Shown: in pieces, positions 27,803 to 36,213 of the stretch | Numbering within the stretch: position 1 is the stretch's first letter | How the letters are laid out: each line of letters opens with the position of its first letter | Assembly: GCF_002079305.1 (NCBI RefSeq) | Contig: NZ_CP015039.1 | Coordinates: 2,377,501-2,441,500 of the forward strand | DNA length: 64,000 bases | DNA from: Rhodovulum sp. P5 | GTDB taxonomy: Bacteria > Pseudomonadota > Alphaproteobacteria > Rhodobacterales > Rhodobacteraceae | Direction of reading: 5' to 3' | Translations under genes and position numbers: made by a program | Notes under the pieces: model-generated | Seen by the model: only the letters and a program-made list of their open reading frames with translations | Told to the model about the DNA's origin: nothing | Databases searched by the model: none

Positions 27803-29640
27803 GCGCCCTTGATGCCCTCGGGCGCCTGATCGACCCGTTTCAGCCGGCCGATGGCCCGCCGCCGCCGCGGCTGGTCTCCTTCGCGCGCTGGGCGCTGGCC
27901 GGGTCGGGGAAAGCGCTGCTGATCACCCTTGCCATCGTGGTGACCGCAGGTTTTGCCGAACTTGTGGCCGCGCGTTTTACCGGATGGGTGATCGACGCGG
28001 CGGCGGCCACCGGCCCGGGGGCCTTCTGGGCGCCGTTCTGGCCGCTGGTCGTTGGCGGCGCGGTTTTCTTCCTGGTGATCCGGCCGGTGATCTTCGCGGC
28101 CGATGCCGGGGCGGGGTCGATCGTATTGGGCCCGCATCTGTTCCCGCTGATCCTGTCGCGGTTGAACCGCCATACGCTCGGCCATTCGATGCGGTATTTC
28201 GAGAACGATTTTGCGGGCCGGATCAGCCAGAAGGCGATGCAGACCGCCCGCGCCTTGACCGATGTGGTGATCGAGGTTCTGGACGTGGTGACCTATGGCA
28301 TCGCGATCTTCCTTGGCACGCTGGTCCTGATAGCGGGTGTCGATGGGCGGCTGTTGCTGATCTTCGTGCTGTGGGCGGCGCTTTATGGCTTTGCGCTGCG
28401 CTGGTTCATTCCGCGCGTTCAGGCGCGGTCGAAGGCCCGCGCTGGGGCGCGGACGCAGGTGACGGGCCAGATCGTCGACACGCTGTCGAACATCGCGACC
28501 GTCAAGCTGTTTGCCCATGACGAGCACGAAGACCGCGCCACGCTTGATGCGCTGGATCGGTTCCGCGTCAAGGCCTTCGATTTCGGGGTGATGTCGGCCA
28601 GTTTCCGGCTGGTGCTGACATCCCTTGGCGGGCTGTTACCGCTGTTTTCGATCCTCGGCTCGCTCGCGCTCTGGACAGCGGGGCAGGCGACGCCGGGCGA
28701 TATCGCGATGACCGCGATGGTGGCCACGCGGCTGGCGCAGATCACCAACAGGCTGGGCATGGCGGCGGTGTCGATCTTTGCCAATATCGGCGAGATCGAG
28801 GACGGGATCGGAACGCTTGCCGTGCCACATGAGATCACCGACCGGCCGGACGCGGCACCGCAGGTGGCAGGCCAAGGGGCCGTCCGGTTCGAGAATGTGA
28901 CCTTTGCCTATGGCGGATCGGTCACAGCACTCGATGCCTTCGATCTGTCGATCACGCCGGGGGAAAAGGTGGCGCTGGTGGGCGCGTCGGGGGCGGGGAA
29001 ATCGACGGCGACGGCGCTGTTGCTGCGGCTTTACGATGTGGAGGGTGGGCGGATCACGCTGGACGGGGTCGATATCCGTGACCTGACGCAAACCGCGCTG
29101 CGCCACCAGATTGCCGTGGTCCGGCAGGAAACCGCGATGTTCAACCGCTCCGCGCGGGAGAACATTCGCTACGGGCGCCCCGATGCCACCGATGCAGAGA
29201 TTTTCGCCGCTGCCGCCCGTGCGCAGGCGCACGAGTTCATCGAAGAGCTTGTCGATTACAAGGGGCGGCGGGGGTATGACGCCTATCTGGGCGAACGCGG
29301 GGTGAAGTTGTCGGGCGGGCAGCGCCAGCGGATCGCACTGGCGCGGGCGATCCTGAAGGATGCGCCGGTGCTGGTGCTGGACGAGGCGACATCGGCGCTC
29401 GATTCCGAGGTCGAGGCGCAGATCCAGTGCGCGCTGGAGGAGGTGATGGAGGGCAAGACCGTGCTGGCCATCGCGCACCGGCTGTCGACCATCGCGCATA
29501 TGGACCGGATCGTGGTACTCGACCACGGTCGGATCGTCGAGGAAGGCAGCCACGCGGCACTGCTGCGCCGGGACGGGCTTTATGCCCGGTTCTGGGCGCG
29601 GCAGTCGGGTGGCTTCATCGGGACGGAGGCGGCGGAGTGA
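27799..29640 (+). CDS. ABC transporter half-subunit, second of a pair
   Basis: 613 residues with the same architecture and motif positions as its neighbour: Walker A GASGAGKST (near 396), LSGGQRQRIALARAILKD, VLVLDEATSALDSEVEA and AIAHRLSTIAHMDR. The last 19 residues of both proteins are identical (ARFWARQSGGFIGTEAAE and the preceding Y), and the DNA there is nearly identical too, while the membrane domains have diverged. Both start and stop are coupled through GTGA overlaps. Confidence 0.85.
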   Translation: MSALDALGRLIDPFQPADGPPPPRLVSFARWALAGSGKALLITLAIVVTAGFAELVAARFTGWVIDAAAATGPGAFWAPFWPLVVGGAVFFLVIRPVIFAADAGAGSIVLGPHLFPLILSRLNRHTLGHSMRYFENDFAGRISQKAMQTARALTDVVIEVLDVVTYGIAIFLGTLVLIAGVDGRLLLIFVLWAALYGFALRWFIPRVQARSKARAGARTQVTGQIVDTLSNIATVKLFAHDEHEDRATLDALDRFRVKAFDFGVMSASFRLVLTSLGGLLPLFSILGSLALWTAGQATPGDIAMTAMVATRLAQITNRLGMAAVSIFANIGEIEDGIGTLAVPHEITDRPDAAPQVAGQGAVRFENVTFAYGGSVTALDAFDLSITPGEKVALVGASGAGKSTATALLLRLYDVEGGRITLDGVDIRDLTQTALRHQIAVVRQETAMFNRSARENIRYGRPDATDAEIFAAAARAQAHEFIEELVDYKGRRGYDAYLGERGVKLSGGQRQRIALARAILKDAPVLVLDEATSALDSEVEAQIQCALEEVMEGKTVLAIAHRLSTIAHMDRIVVLDHGRIVEEGSHAALLRRDGLYARFWARQSGGFIGTEAAE

Positions 29641-30866
29641 GCCACCTGATCGAACGGCTTTCCCTGCGGGGCGAGGGTCTGACGGCGGACGGGATCACCG
29701 TGCCCCTGACCCTGCCCGGCGAGGAGATCGAGGGGGCGGCGGCGGACGGCCGGATCCCCAGCCCGCGGATCGTGACGCCGGTTCCGGAACGGGTGCGCGC
29801 CCCTTGCCCGCATTATTCCGGGTGCGGCGGCTGCGCCTTGCAGCATGCGAGCGACGCCTTCGTGGCCGACTGGAAGATGCAGGTGGTCAGGCGCGCGCTG
29901 GACGGGCAGGGGCTGGAGGCGCCGGTGCGGCCCATCGTGACCTCCCCGCCAGAGACAAGACGGCGGGCGGTGCTGGCGGGGCGGCGCACGAAGAAAGGTG
30001 TGCTTATCGGGTTTCATGCGCGTGCCTCTGACGTGATCGTGGAGGTTCCGGACTGCCGCCTGTTGCATCCCGATCTTCTGGCGGGGCTTCCCGCGTGCGA
30101 GGATCTGACGTCGCTTGGCGCATCGCGAAAGGGGGCCTTGGCCCTGACGCTGACCCGGTCGGAAGACGGGCTCGACATCGCGGTGGCGGAGGCCAAACCG
30201 TTGGAGGGCGGGCTGTTTGCTGAGCTGGCCGGGGTGGCCGAGCGCCATGACGTGGCGCGCCTGACATGGAACGGGGAGTTGATCGCCGAACGCCGCCCGC
30301 CGCGGCAGCGGATGGGCCGGGCCTTTGTTGCGCCGCCGCCGGGGGCGTTTTTGCAGGCGACCGAAGACGGGCAGGCGGCGCTGACGGCCGCGGTGGTCGA
30401 GGCGGTGGGATCCGCCGCAAATATTGCCGACCTGTTCGCGGGCTGCGGGACTTTCGCGCTGCCCTTGGCCGAACGGGCACAGGTGCATGCGGTCGAGGGA
30501 TCTCGCGCGATGCTGGCAGCGCTGGATGCCGGTTGGCGGCGGGCGACCGGCCTGAAACGCGTGACGACAGAGACGCGCGATCTCTTCCGCCGTCCCCTCC
30601 TGCCGGATGAACTGAGGAAACTTGACGCGGTCGTCCTTGATCCGCCGCGTGCGGGGGCGGAGGCGCAGGTGGAGCAGATCGCGGCATCTCAGGTCCCCGT
30701 GGTTGCCGCGGTGTCGTGCAATCCGGTGACCTTTGCACGGGATGCGCGGATGCTGTGCGCTGCGGGGTTTCGCATAGACTGGGTACAGGTGGTCGATCAG
30801 TTTCGCTGGTCCGGCCATGTGGAACTGGCCGCGCGGTTCAGCCGAACCGGCCCTGTTGGCCGATGA
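29637..30866 (+). CDS. RumA/TrmA-type class I SAM-dependent RNA uracil-C5 methyltransferase
   Basis: 409 residues. A four-Cys iron-sulfur motif (CPHYSGCGGCALQH plus a later Cys), SAM-binding DLFAGCGTFALPLA, the DPPRAG motif and the catalytic SCNPVTFARD. It methylates uracil in rRNA or tRNA; the exact target cannot be told from sequence. The GTG start overlaps the upstream ABC gene (GTGA), so the operon link is positional, not obviously functional. Confidence 0.87.
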   Translation: MSHLIERLSLRGEGLTADGITVPLTLPGEEIEGAAADGRIPSPRIVTPVPERVRAPCPHYSGCGGCALQHASDAFVADWKMQVVRRALDGQGLEAPVRPIVTSPPETRRRAVLAGRRTKKGVLIGFHARASDVIVEVPDCRLLHPDLLAGLPACEDLTSLGASRKGALALTLTRSEDGLDIAVAEAKPLEGGLFAELAGVAERHDVARLTWNGELIAERRPPRQRMGRAFVAPPPGAFLQATEDGQAALTAAVVEAVGSAANIADLFAGCGTFALPLAERAQVHAVEGSRAMLAALDAGWRRATGLKRVTTETRDLFRRPLLPDELRKLDAVVLDPPRAGAEAQVEQIAASQVPVVAAVSCNPVTFARDARMLCAAGFRIDWVQVVDQFRWSGHVELAARFSRTGPVGR

Positions 30867-30945
30867 CGCTTTAGCAGGTGAAGCAGACCGCAAGATCGCG
30901 TATGGTCGCACGCAACAAGACAAGCACAAAACGGGCGACACAGGC

Positions 30946-31440
30946 ATGATCGGGCGGCGGGCGTTTCTGGGGACGGGTGCATTCTTTGCGCTTGTCGGGT
31001 GTTCATCGAAATTCAAGCGCTATGACGGGCCGGAGGTCACCCGCATCCTTGTCTTCAAGGACAAGCGGAAGATGTACCTTGTCCACCATGACCGGGCGTT
31101 GAAGAGCTATGATATCGACCTTGGCTCTGCGCCCGTTGGCGACAAGACACATGAGGGCGACGGACGCACGCCGGAGGGGCGCTATGTCATCGACCGGCGC
31201 AATCCAAACAGCGACTATCACCTGTCGCTGGGGATCTCTTATCCCAACGCAGCCGATATCGCCGAGGCGCGGGCCCTTGGGAAGGACCCCGGCGGCGACA
31301 TCTTCATCCACGGCCGGTCGCGCGAGAATCGCGGCAAGGGCCCGGATTGGACGGCGGGCTGTATCTCGGTGAAGGACAAGGAGATGGAAGATATCTACGC
31401 GATGGTGCGGCTTGGCACCGTCATAGACATCTTTCCCTGA
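30946..31440 (+). CDS. L,D-transpeptidase (YkuD) lipoprotein
   Basis: 164 residues. The N-terminus is lipoprotein-like (RRAFLGTGAFFALVGCSS). The YkuD catalytic region reads FIHGRSREN...TAGCISV with the expected His, Gly and Cys. Such enzymes form 3-3 crosslinks in peptidoglycan or attach proteins to it. A convergent CAP lipoprotein and another L,D-transpeptidase lie within 1.3 kb. Confidence 0.82.
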   Translation: MIGRRAFLGTGAFFALVGCSSKFKRYDGPEVTRILVFKDKRKMYLVHHDRALKSYDIDLGSAPVGDKTHEGDGRTPEGRYVIDRRNPNSDYHLSLGISYPNAADIAEARALGKDPGGDIFIHGRSRENRGKGPDWTAGCISVKDKEMEDIYAMVRLGTVIDIFP

Positions 31441-31443
31441 GCG

Positions 31444-32004
31444 TCAGAGTCCGGCAAGGGCCGGTTGACTGCGGCCGGTGATGATCGTCCACCATATCTT
31501 GCCGTTGGGTTCCTGGAAGTAGGCAAAGCCCATTTCGGTGGCCGCGGGGTCGAGGATGATGGCACTCTTGTCGGCCTCCTCCATCCAGCCGGCCAGCGTT
31601 TCCAGTTCGGTTTCATAGCTTTCGGACACAAGCAGGCCCTGAAGGCTGCCCTGATATCCGACCTGGGTGGCAAGGATATACGGCGACTGCCCGCCGGAGC
31701 CGAAGGCCCAGGGGCGGTTCTGCACCGACATGTCGCGCGAATGGGTCTCTGCCGCGGCGTTCAGGCGCGCATCAAGCTCCAGGGGCGCCAGCCCGCGCGC
31801 GTTGCGCAGCACATTGACCGAATCTAGCATCCGGTACTGGATCTTGGCCGCATCGCCGCGCGAGATACGATAGACGCGCGGCAGGGGTTTGCCGTCGGGC
31901 CCATAGCGTGTCACCGGTTCGCCGGAGCCGCAGGCCGACAAGGTCATGAGCGCGGCAACCAGAGCGAGGACCAGACCCCTCATACAAAGCATCCCTTTCG
32001 TCAT
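31444..32004 (-). CDS. CAP/SCP-domain lipoprotein
   Basis: 186 residues with a lipobox (LVAALMTLSACGS). The mature domain has CAP features (NVLRNARGLAPLELDARLNAAAETHSRDM and a C-terminal GKIWWTIITG). The activity of bacterial CAP proteins is generally unknown. Three in-frame ATGs are possible (32004, 31992, 31983); the first has the best ribosome site (AAGGGAAGGG). Confidence 0.78.
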   Translation of the reverse strand: MTKGMLCMRGLVLALVAALMTLSACGSGEPVTRYGPDGKPLPRVYRISRGDAAKIQYRMLDSVNVLRNARGLAPLELDARLNAAAETHSRDMSVQNRPWAFGSGGQSPYILATQVGYQGSLQGLLVSESYETELETLAGWMEEADKSAIILDPAATEMGFAYFQEPNGKIWWTIITGRSQPALAGL

Positions 32005-32154
32005 TCCCTTCCCTTGTGTCTAGCGGGTATGCCGGGGCGGTTCAAACGCTTCCCGGCTGCGGTGCCGACTTTGACCGGTCTTTGATTTGCAGGTGCTGCC
32101 CGCTCCGCCTATATCCGTTTAAAAAGAGGCACGTCCCGCCAGAAGGAGGACCGC

Positions 32155-32742
32155 ATGGCTATCGACAGTCCGTTCCGGATGACACGCCGCCATTTCATGG
32201 GCGCATCCGCACTTGCCCTTGGGGGGGCGGCCCCTGCGGTTGCCTGGGCGCAAGACGAGGCATCGGCGGGCCAGGGAGTGCGCCGGAACACGGCGATGTT
32301 CCGGGCGCATGACTGGCAGGACTATTTCTCGACGACGCGGAAGGGGGCCATTCTGGTCGATATCAGTTCGACCGCCCTGCATTTCTGGTCGGAGGATCAG
32401 ACGATCTACAAGGTCTATCCGACATCCGTGCCGGTTTCGGATGACCTGACGCGGCGTGGCCGGACCGAGGTCGTGCGCAAGGTCGTCGGCCCGGAATGGC
32501 GGCCGACGCCAGCGATGAAGAAGCGCAACCCCGAATGGCCCGACTATGTGGCGCCGGGGCCGGACAATCCGCTGGGGACGCATGCGCTGTATCTGGGGTG
32601 GACATACTATCGTATCCATGGCACCCACGACACGCGCAAGATCGGGCGACGGTCCTCCAACGGCTGTATCGGGCTTTACAACGAGCATATCGCCGAACTC
32701 TTCGAACTGGCGGAAATCGGCACGCAGGTGTTGCTTATTTGA
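32155..32742 (+). CDS. L,D-transpeptidase (YkuD/ErfK) with Tat signal
   Basis: 195 residues. A twin-arginine signal (TRRHFMGASALALGGAAP) directs folded export. The catalytic stretch is YYRIHGTHDTRKIGRRSSNG with CIGLYN following, giving the full His...SxNGC motif. Role: periplasmic peptidoglycan crosslinking or lipoprotein attachment. AAGGAGG upstream supports the ATG. Confidence 0.87.
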   Translation: MAIDSPFRMTRRHFMGASALALGGAAPAVAWAQDEASAGQGVRRNTAMFRAHDWQDYFSTTRKGAILVDISSTALHFWSEDQTIYKVYPTSVPVSDDLTRRGRTEVVRKVVGPEWRPTPAMKKRNPEWPDYVAPGPDNPLGTHALYLGWTYYRIHGTHDTRKIGRRSSNGCIGLYNEHIAELFELAEIGTQVLLI

Positions 32743-32782
32743 CGACATCGGCGCCGGCGTCGCGCCCAATCCGCGTGTTCCG

Positions 32783-32811
32783 TTGAAAAGTCGGGAAATC
32801 GTGGATTAGAC
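32783..32811 (+). promoter_or_regulatory. Possible sigma-70 promoter of the 59-residue peptide gene
   Basis: TTGAAA and a weak TTAGAC element lie 17 bp apart, about 70 bp before the peptide's ATG. The -10 is poor; the call rests mainly on position. Confidence 0.3.
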
Positions 32812-32879
32812 AGAGGTTACATGTTCATAATGCATGTGACGGGTGGAAGAATCGTCCCGTGCAGAAATAGGAGAGACCC

Positions 32880-33059
32880 ATGAAGAAACTCGCTCTTGCC
32901 GCCGCTCTTTCGGTTGCTGCGACTTCGGCGTTCGCCGGTGGTTACACCGAGCCGGTCATCGAGCCGGAAGTGATTGTGGAAGACACCTCGTCCTCCGCCG
33001 CTGGTATCCTGGTTCCGCTGATCGCCGTCATCCTGATCGCCGCTGCTGCGTCGAACTAA
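32880..33059 (+). CDS. 59-residue exported or membrane peptide
   Basis: A short gene with a strong ribosome site (GGAG 6 bp before ATG) and a textbook terminator after it. The product has a signal peptide (MKKLALAAALSVAATSAFAG), an acidic middle (EPVIEPEVIVEDTSSS) and a C-terminal hydrophobic helix (AGILVPLIAVILIAAAAS). I believe similar peptides occur in other Rhodobacterales, but I cannot name a function. It is transcribed alone, convergent with hemH. Confidence 0.78.
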   Translation: MKKLALAAALSVAATSAFAGGYTEPVIEPEVIVEDTSSSAAGILVPLIAVILIAAAASN

Positions 33060-33076
33060 GCGATCCGCCGATCATC

Positions 33077-33109
33077 AAAAAAGGCGGTGGGTTGTCCCAC
33101 CGCCTTTTT
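33077..33109 (+). terminator. Strong intrinsic terminator
   Basis: A perfect 12-bp stem (AAAGGCGGTGGG / CCCACCGCCTTT), a 4-nt loop and T-run follow the 59-residue peptide gene by about 20 bp. A-runs on the other side make it usable by the convergent hemH as well. Confidence 0.9.
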
Positions 33110-33142
33110 CATGTCTGCCTGTCGGGGCGTGGCGCCAGTTGC

Positions 33143-34234
33143 CTAGTCCAGCCAGCCCCTGAGATTCGACCGGATGACCTCGCCCAGCGCGCGAATATGG
33201 GCATCGTCATCGTTCAGGCAGGGAATGTAGGTGAACTTCTCGCCGCCGGCTTCCTCGAAGCTTTCGCGAATCTCTTCGTTGATTTCTTCCAGCGTCTCGA
33301 TGCAATCGGCCGAGAAGGCCGGCGCGATCACCGCGATCTTCTTCTTGCCCTTCTCGGCCAGCCGCGCGACCTCTTCCACCGTATAGGGCTGAATCCACTC
33401 CTCCGGGCCGAAGCGCGACTGGAAGGTTGTCGTGATCTTGTCATGCGCCCAGCCCAGCTTCTCCTTCAGCAGGCGCGTCGTTTTCAGGCAGTGGCAGTGA
33501 TAGGGGTCGCCCTCGTTCACATAGCGTTGCGGCACCCCGTGATAGGAGCAGACGAGGATGTCGGGTTCGTAGTCCATCTGCGCATAGGCGCGCTCGACCG
33601 AGGCGGCCAGCGCCTCGACATAGAGCGGATCGTCGAAATAGGAGGTGATGGTGCGTACCGGCGGCTGCCACTTCTCGTGCATCAGCGCGCGGAAAAAGTG
33701 ATCGCAGGCCGTGGCCGACGTCGTGCCGGAATATTGCGGATAAAGCGGAAAGAACAGGATCTTCCGGCAGCCTTTCTCGGCCAGTTCGCGCACCTTAGAG
33801 CGGGTCGAGGGGTTGCCGTAGCGCATGCAGAAATCGACGACGACATCGTCACCAAAGCTTTCCTGCAAGTCGGTCCGGAGCTTTTCTGTCTGCGACTTCG
33901 TGATCGTCATCAGCGGGCTTTCCCCCGCCTCATGGTTCCAGATCGATTTGTACGCCTCGCCGGACGAGAACGGGCGCTTGGTCAACACCACGAGTTGCAG
34001 GATCGGCTGCCAGACCCAGGAGGGATAGTCGATCACGCGCTCGTCCGACAGAAATTCGTTCAGGTACCGCCGCATCGAGCGATAATCGTAGTTGTCCGGT
34101 GTCCCGAGATTGGCAAGCAGGACCCCCACCTTTGCCGGCGGAATCCGGGGATGGCCCGGCGGCGCGTGCGACGGACGTTCCGCCAACGCGGCGTTTTCGA
34201 GGGGTGCTGCCTCGTTCTGTTTGGAGTCAAACAT
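33143..34234 (-). CDS. hemH: Ferrochelatase
   Basis: 363 residues. Inserts Fe2+ into protoporphyrin IX, the last step of haem synthesis. The start region GVLLANLGTPD, the catalytic His in SYHGVPQRY and the acidic helix following FSADCIETLEEI are present, as is a CHC pair characteristic of alphaproteobacterial forms. ATG 34234 with GGAG upstream is chosen over a TTG further out. The first 35 residues form a flexible Pro-rich tail. Confidence 0.93.
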   Translation of the reverse strand: MFDSKQNEAAPLENAALAERPSHAPPGHPRIPPAKVGVLLANLGTPDNYDYRSMRRYLNEFLSDERVIDYPSWVWQPILQLVVLTKRPFSSGEAYKSIWNHEAGESPLMTITKSQTEKLRTDLQESFGDDVVVDFCMRYGNPSTRSKVRELAEKGCRKILFFPLYPQYSGTTSATACDHFFRALMHEKWQPPVRTITSYFDDPLYVEALAASVERAYAQMDYEPDILVCSYHGVPQRYVNEGDPYHCHCLKTTRLLKEKLGWAHDKITTTFQSRFGPEEWIQPYTVEEVARLAEKGKKKIAVIAPAFSADCIETLEEINEEIRESFEEAGGEKFTYIPCLNDDDAHIRALGEVIRSNLRGWLD

Positions 34235-34306
34235 CGTCTCGGCTCCGGGCTCTAGATCACTCTTCAATTTAGAATTCCTCGGGAAATAAACATATTCTGA
34301 CGGTGG

Positions 34307-35149
34307 TCAATCGGACTGCTCACCCGATCTGCCGGAAAAGCCTTGCTCTTTCGTTCCCAGCGCCGCGGCCAGACGCGTTTGCGCGGACCCGGGTCTAAGC
34401 GCTTTCGGTTGGATTTCGGAAGGCGCCCACCCGGTTAGGTAGATCATTTCGACCGTCGCGGGAATGCGTCCATCCGGCCCGGCATGGGCGTCGGCATAGC
34501 GGCGCGCAGCCTCGGGGAAGAGCGCGCGCGGCGGGACGCGGCGGTGGCGCGCGGTCAGCGCATTGGTTTCGCCCATCGCCCTGAGGTCTGCCATCAGGTG
34601 AAAAAGTGTTTCGTAGGTAACGGTTTGCGTCGCGGCATCGGCCACTGGCAGCGCGAAACCGGCCCGCTGCAGCAGCGCGCCGAGATCGCGGATTTCGGCC
34701 ATCGGCACCACGCGCGGGGACAGACCGCCGGTCAGTGCGGTTTCCACCTCGGCCAGGATCGCGCGCAACTCGTGCAGGCTGCGGCCGCCGAACAGGACGC
34801 CCACGAACAACCCATCCGGTTTCAGGGCGCGGCGGCACTGGACCAGTTGTCCGACGGGATCGTTCGACCAGTGCAGCGTCAGCGCATGGATCACAAGGTC
34901 GTGTGCGGCGGGTTCAAGCGACAGGTGGTCGGCATCGGGTACGAATCTGGCCCCGGGAAACCGATCTTCCCAGACCTCGGGGAAACCGGACACGACCGCG
35001 GGCGCCGTAAAGGTTCTGTTAACCTCGGCCAGCCTTTCCTGAATCTCGTCGGCCGCCAATTCATGCAGGAACAGCGCCGGGGCGCGCCGGGCGCGGGTCC
35101 GGTGCTGCAAAAGGGCGGTTCGGTCGGTCAGGTCGGGTGGTGCGGTCAT
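34307..35149 (-). CDS. Methyltransferase-fold protein (BioC/NDUFAF5-like)
   Basis: 280 residues. It resembles the SAM-dependent methyltransferase family containing BioC and mitochondrial NDUFAF5: LHELAADEIQERLAEVNRTF at the N-terminus, LVIHALTLHWSNDPVGQL and LKPDGLFVGVLFGG further on. The glycine-rich SAM motif I is not obvious (the region reads TAPAVVSGFPEVW), so it may not act as a typical methyltransferase; NDUFAF5 itself is a hydroxylase. Divergent from comF with about 45 bp between starts. Confidence 0.7.
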   Translation of the reverse strand: MTAPPDLTDRTALLQHRTRARRAPALFLHELAADEIQERLAEVNRTFTAPAVVSGFPEVWEDRFPGARFVPDADHLSLEPAAHDLVIHALTLHWSNDPVGQLVQCRRALKPDGLFVGVLFGGRSLHELRAILAEVETALTGGLSPRVVPMAEIRDLGALLQRAGFALPVADAATQTVTYETLFHLMADLRAMGETNALTARHRRVPPRALFPEAARRYADAHAGPDGRIPATVEMIYLTGWAPSEIQPKALRPGSAQTRLAAALGTKEQGFSGRSGEQSD

Positions 35150-35194
35150 CGGGCCTCCGGGCTGTCGCGAGGGGAATGTAGGAAACCGGTGCAC

Positions 35195-35914
35195 ATGATT
35201 CAAAGCGCGCTTCGTCTCGTCTACCCGCCGCGCTGCGTGTCCTGTGGCGATCTGGTCGAGCGGGACTTTGCCCTGTGCCCCCGATGCTGGGGCGAAATGG
35301 GGTTTCTCTCGGGCCTGGTGTGCGACAGTTGCGGGGTGCCCCTGCCCGGAGAGGACAGCGGCGGGCCGGACTATTGCGATGAGTGCCTGACGCGGCCGCG
35401 GCCCTGGACCCGGGGGCGGGCGGCCTTTCTCTACCGCGACAGGGCGCGGGCGCTGGTTCTGGCGTTCAAGCATGGCGACCGGACGGACCTTGCCCGGCCA
35501 GCGGCGGACTGGATGCTGCGGGCCGCCGGGCTGATCCTGCAACCCGGGATGCTGGCGGCACCCGTGCCGCTCCATCGCTGGCGGCTTCTGTCGCGGCGCT
35601 ATAACCAGTCGGCCCTCTTGTCGGCGCGGATTGCCGGGCGTGCCGGCCTTGAACATGTGCCCGACCTGTTGCGGCGCATCCGGCGGACGGCGGTTCAGGA
35701 CGGGATGGGGGTCGAGGCCCGGTATGCCAATATCGACGGTGCCCTTGCCGTCACGCCCCGCCATCAAGACCGCTTGAGGGACCGTCAGGTGTTGCTGGTC
35801 GATGATGTGATGACGTCGGGCGCAACCTTGACCGCGGCAGCGGAGGCTTGCTTTGCGGCGGGGGCCGCGGATGTCCGCATTCTTGTTCTGGCCCGCGTTG
35901 CGAAAGCCGACTAG
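35195..35914 (+). CDS. comF: ComF-family phosphoribosyltransferase-like protein
   Basis: 239 residues. N-terminal zinc-ribbon cysteines (CVSCG, CPRC, CDSC, CDEC) precede a PRTase fold with the PRPP loop VLLVDDVMTSGATLTAA. ComF proteins help DNA uptake in naturally competent bacteria, but the family is widespread and its activity is unclear. The next gene, grxC, begins 35 bp after its stop. Confidence 0.85.
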   Translation: MIQSALRLVYPPRCVSCGDLVERDFALCPRCWGEMGFLSGLVCDSCGVPLPGEDSGGPDYCDECLTRPRPWTRGRAAFLYRDRARALVLAFKHGDRTDLARPAADWMLRAAGLILQPGMLAAPVPLHRWRLLSRRYNQSALLSARIAGRAGLEHVPDLLRRIRRTAVQDGMGVEARYANIDGALAVTPRHQDRLRDRQVLLVDDVMTSGATLTAAAEACFAAGAADVRILVLARVAKAD

Positions 35915-35949
35915 CGGCCTATAGTTCTGCCAAACACCGGAAAGACCAG

Positions 35950-36207
35950 ATGCAACAGATCGAGATATATACCTCCGCCTATTGCGGATACTGCCGGGCG
36001 GCCAAACGACTGCTGGATGACAAGGGCGTCAGCTATTCGGAAATCGATGTCGGCCTGCAGCCGCAGCTGCGCCAGCAGATGATGGCCCGCGCCCATGGGC
36101 GCCACACGGTTCCGCAGATTTTCATCGGGGAAACCCATGTCGGGGGCTGCGATGAGCTTTATGCGCTGGAGCGTGAGGGAAAGCTCGATCCACTTCTTGC
36201 TGGCTGA
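35950..36207 (+). CDS. grxC: Glutaredoxin 3
   Basis: 85 residues, standard GrxC length. Glutathione-dependent dithiol-disulfide exchange. The active site is CGYC instead of the more common CPYC; TVPQIFIG and GGCDELYAL are conserved. It is followed after 6 bp by an amidase gene. Confidence 0.88.
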   Translation: MQQIEIYTSAYCGYCRAAKRLLDDKGVSYSEIDVGLQPQLRQQMMARAHGRHTVPQIFIGETHVGGCDELYALEREGKLDPLLAG

Positions 36208-36213
36208 GCGGGC

